Assembly (NCBI GenBank): GCA_021234155.1
Contig: JAJEKV010000136.1
Span: 746,001 to 810,000, forward strand
Source of the DNA: Isoetes taiwanensis
Taxonomy: Eukaryota; Streptophyta; Lycopodiopsida; Isoetales; Isoetaceae
Direction of reading: 5' to 3'
DNA length: 64,000 nt
Numbering within the stretch: position 1 is the stretch's first letter; every line of letters starts with the position of its first letter. The notes below the pieces were generated by a model that was not told where the DNA came from, searched no databases, and saw nothing but the letters and a program-made list of their open reading frames with translations. Position numbers and translations under genes: made by a program. Of the stretch, positions 22,245 to 33,004 are shown in pieces.

Positions 22245-22399
22245 TCGTGATCAAACCATTGATTACGTGGGAAGGTTGTGTTCCCGGAGGTCCGTGGGGC
22301 GGCTTATCCCAAAGCATCTCTCGCCGGGTAGATCCTAAGCACATCGGTCGGCCGCACATGTCATTTGCTCTAGTGTAGGATATTGCAAAATTTCTGCGA

Positions 22400-23260
22400 G
22401 GTCATCTATAAGCATCCGGGCATAAGCCCCCGCGATGTTCATAATCCAATCGCAGCTGAGGCATGTGAGGAGTCAGTGGCCGCGGGGTTCGCACAACCCG
22501 CCAAGCCAACTTCAAGTAAAGTGGTAAGTGGTCCGAGTCGATCTCTTCATCCCTATTAGTTGTTCCCACACGGAAGTGCTTGACGACATGCATATCCCCG
22601 CCGGGCACCAAAGACATAGTCCACCACACTAGATCCTCCCCCGGTTTTCCCCCGTCTACAAGTGCTTTTGTGGGTGGTGGGCGCCATCGTGCTACCCATT
22701 GCAGACACTGTGTCAAAGACACCACGAGCAAAAGCAATTGTCTACCATAGCGTGTGACCTGATTGTCATCGATGTTCGTGGGGTTGCCGCTTCTGCAGAC
22801 GCGGCTACCGCAATATATCATCGATCAAGGGATCAAATCTCATGGGTTGTTCTACCCCGCGGCGCGCATTGAAGTCTCCAAGGAGTATGATATCGCCTAA
22901 CCGCTATCTTCGGGCCAGATGTCATCATATAGATCGACATAGGGTCCAGCCTATCCACATCCCGAAAGTGGGTGTGATAGAAGTTGCTTTCGCATGTGGA
23001 AAGTAGCGTGCTGCCACAAAGAGGGGTCTCAAGCATCGCAGCTTTTGCACACGCACCCACAAGTACCGGTTGTGCTTTGTCCTGTCTTGAACAAGGAAAC
23101 CGATTGTGCCAAGGCGATGCTCCCATGTTTCCATAAGGAAGATCAGATCCATATCCGCAAAGAACAGAGTTGAGACTATCTCCCTTCGCCATGGGAAGCC
23201 CCGACAATTCCGGGGAGACCATGCGAGGCACAATTCCTATTTGTCGCTAGGGCGGCTAGC
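22400..23260 (-). pseudogene. LINE apurinic-type endonuclease
   Basis: Minus strand: LIFLMETW near 23,140 (the E-T-W metal-binding block), LLGDFNARRG near 22,875 (D-x-N block) and SDHLPLYLKL near 22,520 (terminal S-D-H block), in the order of EEP-family nucleases that nick target DNA for target-primed reverse transcription. Several stops interrupt the frame. Confidence 0.75.
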
Positions 23261-23394
23261 TTGGGGATTCAAGGGCGGCAGCCAGTAAGGGGATGGCGTA
23301 AGTAGAGGCGTACCGAGATGTGCGAAAGCAAACGTAAGGTGAAGCAACTTGAGCGGGCGGCGGCAGAAAGCGCAGACTAAGAAGTGGCATGGTC

Positions 23395-23654
23395 GAGCTG
23401 CTGGAGGGTTAGCGAGGATTCGCAGCTAAAGATTTGGCGGCTTGAAAATTTGCATCTTACCCCCGAATCGATCCCCCGCAGCTCCTCCCCGCTCCTGCGA
23501 ATGCTTTTAACTTTGGCCAACTTCGTACTGCGGTCTTCTTATTGGGCTGGGGTCAGGTCTCGGTCAACATACAAGGCAGTTCCCTTCAGCTGCCTACCCT
23601 GGCGTAGGATAGCTGCTTTCACTTGCGCATCTCGTACTGTGAACGTATTGTGGA
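23395..23654 (-). pseudogene. LINE ORF1 C-terminal domain
   Basis: Minus strand reads AQVKAAILRQGRQLKGTAL, YVDRDLTPAQ, then a basic tail. It aligns with HILRHGNHLQGTSFSVQ, EDLTPAQ of the 12.9-13.3 kb ORF1, so both LINE-derived sequences carry the same type of ORF1 chaperone C-terminus. The 5' part is missing because the sequence is cut at 23,655. Confidence 0.6.
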
Positions 23655-23670
23655 TAGTGGAATCTGGGCC

Positions 23671-24375
23671 TAAATCGGTTTTCTCAGATTCATTAGTGGC
23701 CGTTCAAATGCCAACACATTGGACCAGCATAAAAAATCCAAGCCATACACGTGGCGACCAGGGCAACAAGACCGCCCACGCAACATAGAGGCGGAGTCCA
23801 GAAACTAAGGCCCAGATTCCACTATCCCGGCGGTAGTTGCAGGGACGAATCGAGATGCCACAAATCAGCAAATGACGCCAGTGTTGCTGTTCCATTGCAG
23901 GGTGGAAGATGATGGGTTGGAGTCACAAATCATGAATTTTAGTGACGGGCGACCTTGCCCGGGAGATGCAGGAAAATTCGCCAGCTAGGATAACTAAAGC
24001 TTTGATTAGCAAAGCTGCCGATCTATAATGGAATCTCAACTGCGGCAATTAGCCCTGATTTGCCCGCCACTTCTTCTTATCAAGTCTCGAAATAGACGCG
24101 TTAGTGGAATCTGGGCCTAAAACAATTCCAGAAACTTTGAAATAAAAAAATTACAATTCAAAGCTCTCATCTCATCCTCAATTCTGTTCACTCCAGTGCT
24201 TCTTTGATTCCACTGCTTTCTCTGCATCTTCCTCACACATGGGCTGAGGGCCTTTTCAGTTTTCATTTCTAAGAATGGTCCACAAAAGCAAATAAGAAAA
24301 TTGCGCTTTTCCACGAGCTTAAATAAAACGGGTTCTAGTTGAGTTCTCTACAGTGATAATGTCTTTTTTTTTCTT
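23671..24375. repeat. Dispersed repeat, copy 2 (split by a MITE)
   Basis: Matches 18,570-18,990 except for 309 bp inserted at 23,809. Function unknown. Confidence 0.8.
23809..24117. mobile_element. Harbinger/Tourist-like MITE, TAA target duplication
   Basis: Terminal inverted repeats GGCCCAGATTCCACTA / TAGTGGAATCTGGGCC flank 309 bp. The target duplication is TAA (23,806-23,808 and 24,118-24,120). The paralogous copy at 18,570-18,990 has a single TAA at the same place, which proves insertion. A third matching end (23,655-23,670) sits next to TAA at 23,671 at the LINE's cut 5' edge. Confidence 0.9.
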
Positions 24376-24560
24376 CCGGGAAAACCCATGCCACAAAATA
24401 AGTCTACAATCCAAGGCCAATCACACCGGATTTCAAGGACTGTTCTAAAACTAGAACAAACAAAAAGTTTTTTTTTCCTTCCGGGAAACCCATGCCACAA
24501 AATAAGTCTACAATCCAAGGCCAGTCATAGGATTTCAAGGACTGTTCTAAAACTAGAACT
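24374..24560. repeat. Tandem duplication (~100 bp)
   Basis: 'CTTCCGGGAAA.CCCATGCCAC ... CTGTTCTAAAACTAGAAC' occurs twice in direct order with minor changes, between the dispersed repeat and the MULE. Confidence 0.75.
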
Positions 24561-24826
24561 TCCACCAACAAAACAAAAATATCCAAAACCTTCTTTGGAG
24601 ACCCAAATCGATTATTATGGCAGACTACAGAGGCAGGCTGACAACTGGTTCTAAGCGATGGTTTTACCCTTTCACAGTTTACAGCAATCAGAAATAAGCA
24701 ACCCAAATCCTCACACAAGCAGAATCCCCACCTTTTCAGAATTTTCGGAACTCTTCTTTGCTTTATTGCTTACTCTTCTTTAGCGCTTCCAGTCTTCTAA
24801 CTCCTTCCGGTGCCGTCCTTTCTAAA

Positions 24827-25110
24827 GGAACTCCGTATATATCATCCGGGAAATGGTTTATCCAGACAAATCTCTAGTGGTTTTTCCGAACATGCGGAAT
24901 CAGCCAACCCCATCCCATCTGATCCCATAGCATGGGGGATCCTCAACCCATGCCCCATTGCGCATCGCTACATCGTATCTGTTGCATGGATCCATCACCC
25001 ATCCATGCCAACCCTCCATCCATGTCGTACCTGGTTTCCTGCCACATTCCCTTCTTGTTGCCACAAAGGTACATGGAGGTACCTGCCTCACACCACTCGA
25101 ACCAGCTCCT
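24827..25110 (+). repeat. Left terminal inverted repeat of the MULE
   Basis: About 284 bp, close to identical with the reverse complement of 33,005-33,287 (a clean run through TATATATCATCCGGGAA, CATGCCCCATTGCG and CACAAAGGTACATGGAGGTA). In Mutator elements these repeats hold the promoters and transposase-binding site. Confidence 0.85.
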
Positions 25111-25229
25111 GATTAGATGCCAACTAACCTGGAAATCTGGTACAATATCTCTAATTAAGTGCACTCCTCTAAATAAATAAGTGGTATAAAAAACAAGGGT
25201 AATCTGGATCCATTGTTATTCAGACCCAT

Positions 25230-26620
25230 ATATACGCAAATACAAGGTAATCCTTTATGTCCGTAGGATTAATTTGTTGTTAATATGGACATAAGCTAAA
25301 CTCTACATAGTTAATCTGGACATAGGTTAATCTAAATATGGTTAATCAGGACATTGGCCCTATGTGGTTAATCAGGACATAGGCCCTATGCGGTGAATCA
25401 AGACATAGTCCTTTAAGGTTAATCAAGACTTTGGTCTTAAGCCATTAAAAAGAACATAGGCCCTATCTGGTTAATCAGGACATAGTTATAAGTGGTTAAC
25501 CAACACAGTGGTTAATCAAGACAGTAGTTAATTTAGACATGGTTAATCAGGACATGTGTCCTTTGTGGTTAATCAGGACATAGTCCTTTAAGGTTAATCA
25601 AGACATTGTTCCAGTAAGGTTAATCAGGACATAGGCCTATGTGGTTAATCAGGATATTAGTCCTAAGTGGTTAATCAGGACATGGTCCTTTGAGGTTAAT
25701 CAAGACATTGTTCCTTTATGGTTAATCAGAACATTGGCCTATGTGGTTAATAAGAACATTGGTCCTAAGTGGTTAATCAGGACATGATTAATCAAGACAT
25801 TGGTCCTTTATAGTTAATCAAGACATTTGTGTTGTATAGTTAATCAGGACATAGGCCCTATGTGGCTAATCAAGACATTGGTCCCAAATGGTTAATCAGG
25901 ACATAGTCCTAAGTGGTTAATCTAGACATGGTTAATTAGGACATGTGTCCTTTGTGGTTAACCAGGACATAGTCCTTTAAGATTAATCAAGAAATTGATC
26001 CTTTATGGTTAATCAGGACAGTGGTTAATCAGGACATAGTCCTTTGTGGTTAATCAGGACATAGTCCTTTAAGGTTAATCAAGACATTGGTCCTTTATGG
26101 TTTAATCAGGAGATAGACCTATGTGGTTAATCAGGACATAGGCCTACGTGGTTAATCTGGACATAGTCCTTTAAATTTAATCAAGACATTGGTCCTTTAT
26201 GGTTAATCAGGACATAGACCTATGTGGTTAATCAGGACATAGGTCCTTTATGGTTAATTATGGTTAATCAGGACATAGGCCTATATGGTTAATCAGGACA
26301 TAGGACCTATGTGGCTAATCAGGACATTGGTCCCAAATGGTTAATCAGGACATAGGCCCTATGTGGTTAATTAGGACATAGTCAGAAGTGGTTAATCGAG
26401 ACAGTGGTTAATCTAGACATGGTTAATTAGGACATGTGGCCTATGTGGTTAATCAGAACGTAGGCCTATGTGGTTAATCAGGACATAGTTAATCAAGACA
26501 TGATTAGTCTGAACATGTAATTAATTTAGACATGGACCCTATGTAATTGATTTGGACATGGTAGGTGGTTAATCAAGACATGGTAACCTGGTGGTTAATT
26601 CTGACATGGTTCTTTCAGAC
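25230..26620 (+). repeat. Tandem array, ~26-bp unit, left
   Basis: Roughly 50 degenerate copies of TGGTTAATCAGGACATAG(G/T)CC(C)TATG. Each unit contains TTAATC and a palindromic core of the GGACAT..GTCC kind. The array lies between the left terminal repeat and the start of the plus-strand gene. Confidence 0.85.
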
Positions 26621-26767
26621 CTAAAATTCAAAATCTAGATATTATTGCAATATATACTATGTACAGGTCCTTGAGGTGACTCACACCACTCCTATTCCAC
26701 CACGTGTCATTACTTGGTAGTGGTGTTTTGTCGAGTGGGTCATTCCTGCGCTATGAAGTTCTTGGCT

Positions 26768-28058
26768 ATGGCGAGCGCCCAGACCAGTTTCAGCGAGCAC
26801 TCTCCAGAGCAGGGCCCTGAGTCGAATCATTCTCAGGAATCGGGTACGCCTAAAGATGAGGGCCCGTCGTCTCGAGGTTCTGAATCCTCTGAGCTGGAAG
26901 AGGAATCTGGAGCTGAATCCTTTGGATCAGAAGAGGAGCCCTATTTGCCATCAGAGGAGGAAGAAGCCGCTGCCCTCAGAGACCTCAAAGAATTCCCAAC
27001 TCCGAAAAAGGGGCCACAGAAAACCATTTTGCATCCTGCTTCGCCGAGAGAAGTGAGGAAGGCAAGGCGGGCTGGTCCTGGTATAGGGCACCCGATCCCA
27101 CCAGAGGTTGATGCCTTGCACTCCGAGGAGGACTCGAAAATAGATGATGAGGCTTGGGAGCGGAGGTATTTTTACTCCAAGAAGAGGTGCAAGCATTGCT
27201 GCCTGTTCCAGAGTTGTGCTTGGTCCTCAGAAAGGAGAGAGCGACTCCAAAAGCATCTTGCACAGGCCCATGACTTGCATGTTCAGGTGCAGGGCCCGGC
27301 CAAGGGGAGGACTTCTAGCACAGACCAAACAGAAGAGAAGACTCGGCCATGATTTGAGTCAGTATATCTGGAAGTATAGGATTGATGCTCAAGACAGGTA
27401 GAGGGTCAATCGAACTCAATTTTTGAAGAGGTCAAAGGTAGATGCGGTTTTGATAGGAACTCAATTGGTGGAAAACTTGGCTAACGGGCCAGAAAAAGAG
27501 GCTGCCATTCAGAGGTATGCAGAGGAGTATGTTGAGAGAAGAGCCATGGAGTGAGACAGGGACAAGAAAAAGAAGATGGCCCTGTACAAGAAAAATATTA
27601 AAGATGCATATAATATTGATTATCCATCCGACAAGAACTGGAATGAACATGAATATGACAAAGAGATAAGAAATTGCATGGAAGAGTTACAGGCCGAGTT
27701 GCTGGACTGCACTTCCTTCGACCCGACATCTCCCTTAACTCCAGTGTCCAAACTATCAGAAGATACAAAGAAAATCACCCTGGAAATATCTATTGATGCA
27801 CCTGTCAAGGCAAAGGAAAAGATCCCTGAGTCTGAAACTGGGGAGCCTAGCTCCCCAATTCGGCAAATCCCTGTCAATCTCGGAGAGTTTGAGGCCCCTG
27901 CAAGTGCCAACGGCATTACGAGGATGGCAGTAACTCTAAATTCAGATTTCCTACTGAACTTTGAATTTGTGTAGAAGGTGGAGAATCTAAACACCATGTT
28001 CAAGTCTGCCACGAAGAGGAAGGGCAAATCTACCGAAAGGGTCGGGGGTGCACCATAA
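26768..28058 (+). pseudogene. MULE accessory gene: acidic zinc-finger-like protein
   Basis: Not a family I recognise. From a start at about 26,768 (alternatives 26,714 and 26,753) the protein opens with a Ser/Glu-rich acidic stretch and a PKKGPQK basic patch. It then has CKHC, 18 residues, H and AQAH (C-x2-C-x18-H-x4-H), a C2H2/BED-like spacing, at about 27,188-27,271. The frame shifts near 27,300-27,350 and continues through in-frame TAG at 27,399 and TGA at 27,552 (both possible C-to-T changes), with a coiled-coil-prone KKKKMALYKKN region and a Ser/Pro/Thr-rich tail to 27,974, then a last frame to 28,058. A possible TATA element (ATATATACTAT) is at about 26,650. Position and orientation correspond to mudrB of MuDR. 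Confidence 0.55.
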
Positions 28059-28147
28059 TTTTCTTACAATTGCCAATGGCCCCTCCATATTAGAAGCCCT
28101 TTGTGGGCATGGGCAGCAGAGAAGAGAGGGGAATTCGTCATCACGAT

Positions 28148-28857
28148 CAGGGTTGCCCTTAAGGCCAAATTTATCTAAGCATAATTTATAAGGTCGGGCG
28201 AATAATAGAGTTGCAAGGTTAGTTATGCTGGCGAATGTTTTCTAGACATGAATGTTTTTTATAGAAATCTAGGCAAATCATGGCCAATATTATTTTGCCA
28301 AGATTTAAGTGTCTTTATTTTCCAAGTGCAAATTTTGTGGTGAAATTTTATTCATCAGCATCCACATTTAATCAAGGACACAAACACATTATAACTATAG
28401 TTGCGTGATGCAATACCATAACTTATCCTTTGCAAATGAGAACGTGGCTTATCCTTGTACATAAAACATTTCTATTAAAATGGAGGTCTGTAAAAAAATG
28501 CTCTCCAGTGCATCCTTAGAAGTATTTGAGACACAATAGCTACAAAAATAACTCTTAAAATTATCATATGTACCTTGATTAATATGGAGAATAGATTAGG
28601 TTATGAAGAAAGCATAGAATATCAGGCAATTCTTTAAGAAATCTTCGAGAAGGAGGGTAGAGGATAAGGCAAATCCATAGTTATGACGCTTAGTGAATAT
28701 GGCGAATTTTCAAGTGGAGTGAGATTTGTTTGTAGAAAAGTTGGCTAATTTTATTTTTTTCATCTATAACAGGCCCTACTAAACCATAGCGTCAAAATTT
28801 CTCGATACCCTTAAAAAATAGCCTTTTGGCGAACTTTCGTCCTTAAGGGCTACCCTG
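28148..28857. mobile_element. hAT-type MITE nested in the MULE
   Basis: Terminal inverted repeats CAGGGT(T/A)GCCCTTAAGG bound 710 bp. The target duplication ATCACGAT is perfect and 8 bp long (28,140-28,147; 28,858-28,865), as hAT elements make. No transposase inside. It lies downstream of the accessory gene. Confidence 0.9.
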
Positions 28858-28869
28858 ATCACGATGGCA

Positions 28870-30430
28870 TATGCTTGTAGTTTTGAGCACTCTGGAACAG
28901 ACCAGCCAGAGAGGATGTCTGCCTCCTGGGTCAACGAGCAATGTGTTGGCTCTTACATGATGTGAGACCTCTTGTTTAGCTGTAAATGATTTTCGGAAAT
29001 CTAACAAAGTTAGTACAAGATTCTCTCTCACACAATTCGAATTGAAGAAAGAAAAAAGCATCAATTTTTTCATCCTGGCCTTTTAGGTCTATATGCTAAT
29101 GGGGCATAGTGTTTTTTAGTGGCTCCGGCGGGCCAGTTGGCCACACATTCACATTTTTCAAAAAATAGTCAGCCACACCAGAGTAGGATGCATTCTCGCC
29201 ATGAGCAAAGGGTGGTCGCGACCTCATTGATCAAGGGGGGCACCTTGACAAATATTGACATGGCTACCATCTTTACATGTTAGATGGACGGAAGTGGCCA
29301 ATTCAATTTTTTGAAGATAAAGCAAGTTCCATCGTTTCGCCATTTTAAGTTACACCCCCTTGGTATAACAATGTAAAAAAGGGCCCAAAACTATGCTCGA
29401 CAAATTATCCAAGGTAACTGGTGGCCATTACTTTATGCCCCATCAAATATGTAGGGAGGTTAAAAAATACCCTGTAATGGGGCACACCCACTATGGAAGA
29501 AACTAATCCCTCCAAAGCCAAATGATTACCCTGTATTCTACTGGATCCCTGTATGCATGAGGTAAGTTATTTCTGATTGGCAGCTTAGCTTGTTGTTGCC
29601 ACTTGCATTTTACATTAGAGCTTTTCTTGCAGTTCTCATTGGAATCTCTTCATTTACTGTGCGAATGAATTAGTCTGCTAGGCTCTAGGAACAGATTGTC
29701 CTTCAGTGCTACACTTCGATTCCTTGAGGAACTGGCATGGGAAAGAAACTTGCAGGCAGATTATGGAGTGAGTGTTTGTTACTGATATGTTTTTCTAAAT
29801 TTCTTCAACTTTTCAATTTCTGTATCAATTGTATGTCTTGCAGATTTCTTGAGCTGGTCCATGCTGAATGGGGCCTCCTTTTGCCAGAGTGATTGATCTC
29901 GCCAGTGATGGAGATGCACTGTCCGGAGCAAGACAATGGGTCGGATTGTGGAATTATTACAATCTTGTTTGCAAGGCGGTTTGTTGAAGATTATATCATG
30001 AATAGTGCCCTGGACACCCGAGAGGTATGGAATACAAATTTATGGATTTGAATATGCTGGTTGGTTTTTCAGTGCTAGTTGGTTGAATATGCTGGTTGTT
30101 TTTTTTTTTGGCAAGTGAATCCTGATAGGTTTAGCAAACTTGATGTTAGTAGTTGCAGGAACACCTACACTAGGGATCAACTTTACAACATTGCCCATCC
30201 TTAAATAGGCCTCCAACCCTTCCAATTAAGGGGATCTTCTTAGGAGCCATTATTTATAAGGGCAACAAAAATTTTGCCCTTCACCATAAAAGGGCAAAAA
30301 AAGAAGGACCTTTGAAAATAAGAGCATCAATTTGAAAAAGTCTTAATATTTCGTTAAGGAGTCCTCTTGATAAGGACCTTCGCTAAATATAGTTTTATTG
30401 TGTTTGTTATATGTACTATCTTATCTACTA
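28870..30430. other. MULE interior, no recognised gene
   Basis: Non-coding spacer between the two convergent genes. It has T-rich stretches and a small duplication around 30,055-30,100 (TGCTGGTTG). Nothing else recognised. Confidence 0.5.
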
Positions 30431-30439
30431 TTGGGTCCT

Positions 30440-31310
30440 ACAAAGGACTATGTCCTGATTAACCATAAAGGACATATGTCCTAATTAACCACAAAGCACA
30501 CATGTCCTGAATAACCATATGTCCTGATTAACCATAAAGGACTATATCCTGACTAACCACAAAGGGCACATGTCCTGATTAGCCACAAAGGACACATGTC
30601 TTGAATAACCACATGTTCTGATTAACCACAAAGGACACATGTCCTGATTAACCATAAAGGACTATGTCTAGATTAATCACACAAAGGACACATGTCGTGA
30701 TTAACCACAAACGACTATGTCCTGGTTAACCATAAAGGACACATGTTCTGATTAACCACAAATGACACAAGTCCTGAATAACCACGTCCTGATTAACCAC
30801 AAAGGACACATGTCCTGATTAACCATAAAGAACTATGTCTAGATTAACCACAAAGGACACATGTCCTAATTAACCACAAAGGACTATGTCCTGATTAACC
30901 ATAAAGGACCTTGTCCTGACTAACCACAAAAGACTATGTCCTGGTTAACCATAAAGGACACATGTCCTGATTAACCACAAAGGACATATGTCCTGATTAA
31001 CCACAAATCTCATATGTCCTGATTAACCACAAAGGACACATGTTCTGATTAACCACAAAGGACACATGTCCAGAATAACCACAAAGGAGACATATCCGAT
31101 TAACCACAAAGGACACATGTCCACCACAAAGGACACATGTCCTGATTAGCGATAAAGGACTATGCCCTCATTAACCATAAAGGACTATGTCCTGATTAAC
31201 CATAAAGGACTATGTCCTGACTAACCACAAAGGGCACATATCCTGATTAACCATAAAGGACTATGTCCTGATTAACCACAAAGGACTATGTCCTAATTAA
31301 CTCTTTACAA
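30440..31310 (-). repeat. Tandem array, ~26-bp unit, right (inverted)
   Basis: About 33 copies of CCACAAAGGACACATGTCCTGATTAA, the reverse complement of the left array unit and more regular than it. The array abuts the 3' end of the transposase reading frame at 31,318. Confidence 0.85.
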
Positions 31311-31317
31311 ATCCATG

Positions 31318-32953
31318 TCACTCTTGAATGTGGCTTTCACATTCACGTGAGAACACACTAACACCAACAGTCTTCTTCCTTTTCGTGATACCCTCCACAA
31401 AGGGAACTGGTCTAGCCAATGTTTTGCTATTGAAGTCCTGTACCACTTGTAGACTTGGGGTAGATTCCATGGTTAGCGTGCTACTCATTAATCTCTCCAA
31501 CTTCAAACTAACTTCACGTAGCAGGATGTCAGCCTGCAATGCCAGTTGAGGGCTAGTAGATATGGTGGAGGCAATATGAGAAATAGTGGCATGGATGCTA
31601 GCTTGCAAGTTCGAATTTGCTGACTTGGGAACGCTTTCCTCCTCACCAATATCATCAGCCACCAATGTGTCACCCCCAATGTCATCCTTACTAGCAAAGG
31701 CAATGGTATCAATAGGATCATCAACATATGCCTCTCCAAAAGACCTCAAGTTCTCCAAACCGCCAGCTTGAGAGCCATATAGAGTTCCACACACTCTTAG
31801 AATATCCTCCTCCTTATAATTGGCCATCATTTGAATTTCTTTCACTTGGTGCTTGCACATGTTGCCTTTCATGCCCCATGGACAATCACAAGAAGACCAA
31901 TGCTCGTGGGCAACATCCACTAGATAAGGCACAGCTTCTCTATCCTCGACCCATGCATCCATATTTTGACTCCATATTTTTGCCCTACCAGCCTTGAAGT
32001 CCAACCATCTCACAGCCTCGTCTGGAATGACTCTTGCACCTATGATTGCTGTTTCAACAATGTGCTCTTGTTTCCTATTCACTTTGAACCCTTCATCTTT
32101 CTTGAACCTATCGTATAATAAATGTGTCTCCAATCTACAAATCAACATGTATATCAAGCAATAATTCTCCTTCCTCTTAAAGCATGCTTTGACAAACCTA
32201 GCCTTCTCTTCATCTAGTTATGATATAGTATTGCAGCATTTGTCTTCTGCTTGGCATGAGGATACATCCTTGTGGCAATGATCCAATGGGTGATATTGTT
32301 GGTCCAAACCCTATTCATGTACTTGATCAACCTCTTCCAACTTTTGTACTTAACCTTGAATTCATCTAGAAGCCTTAATGCCTCTCTTCTACATTCTTCC
32401 ATGTATTCCTTACCAAATCTTCCATCTCCATCCACATGTATGCCATACATGATATAGCTGAGATCTTTAAACATTTCACCCCAGATCTTCTTGTTCTTCA
32501 CACGCCTAAAAAGGAATTTCATCCAGTTTCTTCGGACATGCCAAATGCACAGTTGTATTCTAGCTTCTGGCTAAACCTCTTCCAATGAGTTGATTTCAGC
32601 CTTAGCATCATCAACAATGAAACAAGAGGGCTTCCAAGTTGGGTCTACATGATGGATGTGCTCTTTCATAGCAAGAAGCTATGGTTTGATATCCTCCTCG
32701 AAGTGACTAGAAAAGAGAATCCAACAAATGGGGACACCATTGCCATGGCTATCATAAACAAGCAATGGTCATTTGTCTTGAAAGTAGAGTCCATGGCCAC
32801 ATCATTCTCTCTCCCATGCTCCAACAAAAAATTTCTTTGGAAAGGAGTAATGATACCTAAGACAAAAGGAACTACTTCCTGGTAGATAAAAACACTATCC
32901 GCGTGTAGCTCCACCCACATCCTTATACTTAGAGCAACATCTTCATGGAGCAT
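31318..32953 (-). pseudogene. MULE transposase (SWIM zinc finger), broken
   Basis: Minus-strand pieces assemble the order of a MURA/FAR1-type transposase. FLLEHGRENDVAMDSTFKTN (about 32,840) carries the first catalytic Asp. FIVDDAKAEIN (about 32,615) carries the second. CIWHVRRNW (about 32,545) follows, then the helical region, and VAHEHWSSCDCPWGMKGNMC with KHQ (about 31,900-31,840) is the SWIM finger (CxC...CxH). Lesions: a frameshift near 32,695, stop codons in place of the expected Trp after IKP and LEEV (about 32,680 and 32,575), and another frameshift near 32,215. The frame begins at MLHEDVALSIRMW only ~50 bases from the terminal repeat, so no N-terminal DNA-binding domain is visible. 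Confidence 0.8.
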
Positions 32954-33004
32954 CCAACTCCTGCGTGAAAGATCTATCTAACTTGAAATCTGTTTTTGTA
33001 TTTA

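Larger units (their letters stand above)
19808..23654 (-). mobile_element. LINE with L1-type ORF1 (5'-truncated, decayed)
   Basis: Minus-strand LINE ending in an (ATTCTT)n-type tail at 19,808-19,828. Order 5' to 3': ORF1 C-terminal part, endonuclease, reverse transcriptase, C-terminal region, 3' UTR with the nested hairpin. It is GC-richer than its surroundings. It truncates the lipase-like gene on one side and is cut at its 5' end by a Harbinger-type inverted-repeat end at 23,655-23,670. Multiple frameshifts make it inactive. Confidence 0.8.

Noticed and set aside
23671-24375. Dispersed repeat as missing 3' exons of the lipase-like gene
   Set aside because: It matches 18,570-18,990 instead, and has no GxSxG or other hydrolase motif.
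25230-26620. CRISPR-like array (regular ~26-bp repeats)
   Set aside because: Units are directly adjacent with no unique spacers, and the sequence is plant nuclear DNA inside a transposon.
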